From NCBI RefSeq assembly GCF_038002765.1, contig NZ_JBBODE010000002.1:744001-808000 (forward strand): 64,000 nt of DNA, in the 5' to 3' direction. Made by a program: the position numbers and the translations under genes. Positions 60,316 through 64,000 of the stretch are shown in pieces. Below the pieces are notes generated by a model. The model had not been told where the DNA came from and searched no databases. It saw nothing but the letters and a program-made list of their open reading frames with translations. The first letter of the stretch is position 1; each line of letters opens with the position of its first letter. The DNA comes from Peribacillus sp. FSL H8-0477. Its GTDB lineage: Bacteria > Bacillota > Bacilli > Bacillales > DSM-1321.

Positions 60316-61516
60316 TCAGGGATTATGGAATGAACGGTTTACCTTGTATAGCAGAGAATTACAAAAGTATTTAAAGTACATTTTTAATGGGCACCTGGTC
60401 TTTGTCATGATTATAGCTCTTGGTGGATTAGGCTATTACTACAGTGAGTGGATTAAAACGCTAGACAGTAGTTTTCCTGCTGCCTTGATTATATCGATTG
60501 TATTAGGCATCTTTATGACAAGGAGCCCCGTGTCTACTTTTCTTAAAGAAGCTGATATGGTCTTTTTATTAGCGCTCGAGACTAAGCTTACTGGGTATTT
60601 CAAACGTTCAATTATTTTAAGTTTAGTGCTTCAAAGCTTTCTGTTACTGATTGTATTTATCGTTTCAATGCCTATGTATTCCAAAGTAACAAACGCTGGA
60701 TCAACAGAGTTTCTTACTATTTTGGGATTAATGATTATTACAAAATGTATGAATATCGGCATCCATTGGTATGTGCTGAAATATCAGGAAAAGTCTACAG
60801 CCAGAATAGATGCACTGATTAGACTGGTTCTAAATGTTGTCTTGTTGTATTTTGCACTTGCAAACGTAAACCTTCTTCTTATTATTGCACCTTTTATATT
60901 GCTTTTTGCATTGTTGATGTATTACAAAAAATCGACTGAAAAAAAATCATTAAAATGGGAAGTTTTAATTGAACTTGAAGGTAAAAGAATGATGAATTTT
61001 TACCGTTTTGCTAATCTTTTTACTGATGTGCCAAGCTTGCGCGGAAAAGTTGCAAGAAGAAAATGGCTTGATTGGCTTTTGGTTTTGATTCCATATGGTC
61101 CGAACTCTTCTTATTTATATTTATATGCAAGGACAATGCTTAGAACAAACGATTATGCTGGATTGGTGGTCCGTCTTACGTTCATAGGAGCAGTGATTAT
61201 GATGGCCTTCCCATCAATTTGGGCTACAGTGTTTATAACGGTTCTGTTTCTTTATATGACAGGTATTCAATTACTGCCTGTTTGGAGGCAGCATGAATTG
61301 AAAATATGGGTTTCACTATATCCTCTACCAGCTAAAATGAGGCAGGAAGCAGTCGTCCGATTAGTTTCATATTTCTTATGTGTCGAAGTTATTGCGTTTA
61401 CGATTGTCATGCTCGTCACAGGTCGTTTCATGGCGGCAGCTGCCTCTGCAGCAGCAGGAGTCTTGTTTGTTATCTTCTTTAAGGGGTATTCGAGAAAGAG
61501 AATGACTAGTTTCTAA
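60308..61516 (+). CDS. ecsB: EcsB, ABC transporter membrane subunit
   Basis: 402-residue polytopic membrane protein with about eight helices, partner of EcsA. LWNERFTLYSRELQKYLKYI begins the protein; RGKVARRKWLDWLL and YLYARTMLRTNDYAGL lie in the central cytoplasmic and membrane portion. Start ATG 60308 lies inside the ecsA end, so coupling is likely. Substrate of the transporter is still debated; a peptide or lipid-linked molecule is plausible. Confidence 0.93.
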   Translation: MNSQGLWNERFTLYSRELQKYLKYIFNGHLVFVMIIALGGLGYYYSEWIKTLDSSFPAALIISIVLGIFMTRSPVSTFLKEADMVFLLALETKLTGYFKRSIILSLVLQSFLLLIVFIVSMPMYSKVTNAGSTEFLTILGLMIITKCMNIGIHWYVLKYQEKSTARIDALIRLVLNVVLLYFALANVNLLLIIAPFILLFALLMYYKKSTEKKSLKWEVLIELEGKRMMNFYRFANLFTDVPSLRGKVARRKWLDWLLVLIPYGPNSSYLYLYARTMLRTNDYAGLVVRLTFIGAVIMMAFPSIWATVFITVLFLYMTGIQLLPVWRQHELKIWVSLYPLPAKMRQEAVVRLVSYFLCVEVIAFTIVMLVTGRFMAAAASAAAGVLFVIFFKGYSRKRMTSF

Positions 61517-61536
61517 CAGGCTGGAGGGAATCGCCG

Positions 61537-62247
61537 CTGAATGAATATGAGCAAAATTGTCTCAGAGATGCTTTGACATGGAAAAAGAAGCTCTTGAAGA
61601 AAACAGGGGCGATCGAGAAATTCTCTAGAAAAACACAACTTAAAATGAACAGATATATTCCTGATAAAGTACATACGGGAATAACCGCCAGTATCCGTTA
61701 CTTTATCGAAGCTATACTAACGGGGTCAGGGTATATCACGAAAGAGAAAGAAGTCCGTATGCTGACGTTTCAGCAAAAAGAAGAGTGGGTACAAGAGAAG
61801 ATTGATACGTACCGAAAAACGGCTGTTATTGAAGGGATTGGAACGGGTGCAGGGGGTCTGTTGATCGGTCTAACTGATTTTCCGCTGCTGCTTAGTATTA
61901 AAATGAAGTTGTTATTTGACATCTCAGGTTTATATGGCTTTGATGCGAAAAATTATGAGGAACGTCTGTTTATTCTTTATATTTTTCATATAAGCTTTTC
62001 AAAAAATGAGACCAAATTGAAACATCTGCCGCTTATTGAGCGGTGGAATGAGATTGAAAAGCATCCTGAATTAGATTGGTATGCTGTTCAACAGGAGTAT
62101 CGGGATTATGTGGATTTGGTGAAAATGCTTCAGCTTGTACCAGGCATAGGAGCTGCAGTCGGGGCCTATGCTAACCATAATCTCCTATTGCACCTTGGGG
62201 AAACGGCCCAAAATTGCTTCCGTTTGAGAATGTTAGAACAAAAATAA
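61537..62247 (+). CDS. ecsC: EcsC, probably started at CTG
   Basis: Accessory protein of the ecs operon. From TTG 61573 it is 224 residues, but no RBS precedes that codon. Reading upstream in frame from CTG 61537 adds LNEYEQNCLRDA, giving 236 residues, and GGAGGG lies 8 nt before that CTG. As I recall it, B. subtilis EcsC is about this length and starts with a similar EYE-containing segment. GIGTGAGGLLIGLTDFPLLLSIKMKLLFDI is the EcsC-family hydrophobic core (given as landmarks GTGAGGLLIG and DFPLLLSIKM). Function is unknown; ends at a terminator. Confidence 0.85.
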   Translation: MNEYEQNCLRDALTWKKKLLKKTGAIEKFSRKTQLKMNRYIPDKVHTGITASIRYFIEAILTGSGYITKEKEVRMLTFQQKEEWVQEKIDTYRKTAVIEGIGTGAGGLLIGLTDFPLLLSIKMKLLFDISGLYGFDAKNYEERLFILYIFHISFSKNETKLKHLPLIERWNEIEKHPELDWYAVQQEYRDYVDLVKMLQLVPGIGAAVGAYANHNLLLHLGETAQNCFRLRMLEQK

Positions 62248-62272
62248 GGAACAGGGCAGCCTGTTCCTTATT
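62245..62272. terminator. bidirectional intrinsic terminator
   Basis: ATAAGGAACAGG and CCTGTTCCTTAT with a 4-nt loop, between convergent ecsC and yhaA. Confidence 0.9.
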
Positions 62273-62277
62273 TATAT

Positions 62278-63459
62278 CTAGGAATGTTGATGATAAGTAA
62301 TGGCTGCTGTACCAAGTGTTTTTGCAGCAATCAGCATCGCTTTTTCATTGAAATCAAACATGGGATGGTGGTGCCCATAGGTGATTTCTCCAGTTGTTTC
62401 AGGCATGGCACCCGTAAAGAAAAAGGTTCCCTTTACCTTTTGCAGGTAATAAGCATAATCTTCTCCGCCCATATCTGGGTCACCTTCGTGAAGAATTTCT
62501 ACGTCGTTAATGCTTTCAGTCGATTTAAGAAGGAAGTTCGTGACCTCATTATTTGGGATTACAGCGGGATACCCTTGTTCAAAAAGGTATTCATACGTGC
62601 AATCAGTAGAAAGGCAAGTCCCTTTAACAATTCGTTCAATCTCTGCTTCAATAAAATTTCGTGTTTCATCATTAAAGGTTCGAACTGTGCCAATGAGTGT
62701 TGCAGTGTCGGCAATTACATTAAAAGTATTATCAGCAACAAAAGAACCAATCGTAACAACGGCAGGATCAATGGGATTGATACGTCTGCTGACTATTTGC
62801 TGAAGTGTGGTCACAAGCTGAGCACCCGCAACAATGGCGTCCTTTGTTTCATGAGGTTTTGCTCCATGACCGCCTTTCCCCTGAATAGTTATCGTAAAAC
62901 GATCAGCAGCAGCCATTATAGGACCAAGAGAGTATTGGAGTGTGCCAGTCGGAACGGTCACCCATAAGTGTGTACCAAATATGACATCTACCCCATCGAG
63001 ACACCCAGCTTCAATCATTGGTTTAGCCCCGCCTGGAGAATATTCTTCTGCATGCTGGTGGATAAATACATAGGTACCTTCAAGATTGTCTCTTAATTCA
63101 TTAATAATTTTGGCTAAGAGTAAAAGCGTTGCCGTATGCCCGTCATGCCCACACGCATGCATCACACCAGGGACGGTAGATTTATAGGGGACATCCTTTA
63201 AATCTTGAATAGGGAGAGCATCAAAGTCAGCGCGCAGGGCAACTGTTTTCCCCGGCTTTGCACCATACACTCTGGCAATGACTCCATTGCCGCCTATATT
63301 TGTTTCAACTTCAATGTCTAATTTACGATAAAAGTCAGCTATAAAGGCAGCTGTTTTCGTTTCTTTGAATGAAACTTCTGGGTGCTGGTGAAGATAGCGC
63401 CTGATTTTAATCATCTCTTCAAATGATTGCTCGAGGCGGGTATGTAATAGATTAATCAT
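62278..63459 (-). CDS. yhaA: YhaA, M20-family amidohydrolase
   Basis: 393-residue metallohydrolase, predicted to remove acyl groups from N-acyl amino acids or related compounds. ALRADFDALP, HACGHDGHTATL (metal His/Asp), IHQHAEEYSPGG (catalytic Glu pair; usual QPAEE replaced by QHAEE), GKGGHGAKPHETKDA in the dimer domain and HHHPMFDFNE at the end. AAAGGAGGCTATACG precedes the ATG. Paralogous to the M20 gene at 27116-28315. Convergent with ecsC as in B. subtilis. Confidence 0.9.
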   Translation of the reverse strand: MINLLHTRLEQSFEEMIKIRRYLHQHPEVSFKETKTAAFIADFYRKLDIEVETNIGGNGVIARVYGAKPGKTVALRADFDALPIQDLKDVPYKSTVPGVMHACGHDGHTATLLLLAKIINELRDNLEGTYVFIHQHAEEYSPGGAKPMIEAGCLDGVDVIFGTHLWVTVPTGTLQYSLGPIMAAADRFTITIQGKGGHGAKPHETKDAIVAGAQLVTTLQQIVSRRINPIDPAVVTIGSFVADNTFNVIADTATLIGTVRTFNDETRNFIEAEIERIVKGTCLSTDCTYEYLFEQGYPAVIPNNEVTNFLLKSTESINDVEILHEGDPDMGGEDYAYYLQKVKGTFFFTGAMPETTGEITYGHHHPMFDFNEKAMLIAAKTLGTAAITYHQHS

Positions 63460-63583
63460 CGTATAGCCTCCTTTTTATCGTTATCAAAATTTTTAAATAA
63501 TTCCAATTATAGCATAGTAAATAAAGTGCGGGGGGAGGATTTTTCGAAAGGTCTCTCAGCATATGGAGGAGAATCAATACGCA

Positions 63584-64000
63584 ATGAAAAAAACAAAACT
63601 TCCGACATTATTAGTTATTTCTTTAGTATGTATCATGTTAATTTCACTGTTTCTTTATATATTGGACGGAATTAACCAAGGATCATTAAATAATTTTGAC
63701 CATACACTTCAACAGTACCTAACTATAGGTGAAAATAGTATATGGCATAGTGTATTCTTTGTCATTACTAAATTAGGTTCCAAGATTACGTTAATTCCTG
63801 GGAGTATCCTGCTGATAACCTGGCTATGGATAAGAAAGAAGGATTACCAGGGAATGATCATGTTTCTAATTGGTGTGGCAGGAGGAGACCAATTAAATAA
63901 ATGGATAAAGGCGTTGGTGGAAAGAGAGCGGCCTTCTATTAATAAAGCAATTGATGCGCTTGGTTATAGTTTTCCTAGTGGTCATGCGATGATTGGAATA
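63584..64000 (+). CDS. PAP2-family phosphatase, C-terminal end beyond the window
   Basis: Membrane phosphatase with at least four helices in the 139 visible residues. The lipid phosphatase motifs begin with KALVERERPS (K-x6-RP) and continue with SFPSGHAMIG (PSGH); the third motif lies outside the window. Likely acts on undecaprenyl pyrophosphate or phosphatidyl phosphates. ATG 63584 lies 12-14 nt after GGAGGAG, rather far; an in-frame ATG at 63563 (MEENQYAM) is the alternative. Divergent from yhaA. Confidence 0.82.
   Translation, partial: MKKTKLPTLLVISLVCIMLISLFLYILDGINQGSLNNFDHTLQQYLTIGENSIWHSVFFVITKLGSKITLIPGSILLITWLWIRKKDYQGMIMFLIGVAGGDQLNKWIKALVERERPSINKAIDALGYSFPSGHAMIGI

Noticed and set aside
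62284-62967. 227-codon plus-strand ORF
   Set aside because: It lies antisense to the well-supported yhaA, has no RBS, and its translation is low-complexity and cysteine/serine-rich in a way typical of shadows.

Overview
The window looks like chromosomal DNA of a low-GC, endospore-forming Bacillaceae bacterium. Gene starts carry strong AGGAGG-type ribosome binding sites, TTG starts are frequent, and there are TPP and SAM riboswitches, a TRAP-type site and several sporulation genes. Much of 28-63 kb keeps the order known from the Bacillus subtilis yhe-yha region: yheE, yheC/yheD family, yheB, yheA, yhaX, yhaR, yhaQP, yhaO-yhaN-yhaM, yhaL, prsA, yhaI, scoC, yhaH, trpP, serC, hit, ecsABC, yhaA. 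Species cannot be told from this alone; all homology calls come from reading the sequence, without any database search.

1-12 kb: a partial sensor kinase, a CDF metal exporter, a TPP riboswitch with thiT, an XRE-type regulator, a universal stress protein, a class A penicillin-binding protein, a deletion remnant of an S9 peptidase, an HPr-like protein without the usual histidine, an MFS exporter behind a candidate attenuator, a glutathione peroxidase, an acetyltransferase, an SDR dehydrogenase and two small unknown genes.

12-19 kb: a BmrCD-type heterodimeric multidrug ABC exporter behind a leader that holds a 27-codon peptide, an intrinsic terminator and two further mini-ORFs. Next come a TetR-family regulator and a HrtAB/MacB-type ABC exporter, with three copies of one 16-bp palindrome between them.

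19-28 kb: metC with its SAM riboswitch about 1.5 kb upstream. An IS3-family element sits exactly in the loop of the riboswitch terminator, so the two arms that should pair now flank the IS. After this come a block of Bacillaceae intergenic repeats, fumC, a zinc-ribbon protein, msmX, a PucR/CdaR-like regulator and an M20 amidohydrolase.

28-46 kb: four tandem ATP-grasp spore-coat-type genes (YheC/YheD family), yheB, yheA, yhaX, a SplA-like protein, an amidinohydrolase (YkgA type), an acyl-CoA ligase, an enoyl-CoA hydratase, yhaQP (NatAB-like), and a three-gene membrane cluster (YndJ-like, DUF4166, DoxX-like).

46-64 kb: yhaO-yhaN, an SbcDC-like nuclease/ATPase pair preceded by an exact 21-nt-period array of four repeats; then yhaM and yhaL (SigE-like promoter); prsA; two YjcZ-type mini-proteins with SigK-like promoters; yhaI and scoC converging; yhaH; trpP under a TRAP-like triplet leader; serC; hit; ecsABC, where ecsC probably starts at CTG; yhaA; and a PAP2 phosphatase cut by the window end.
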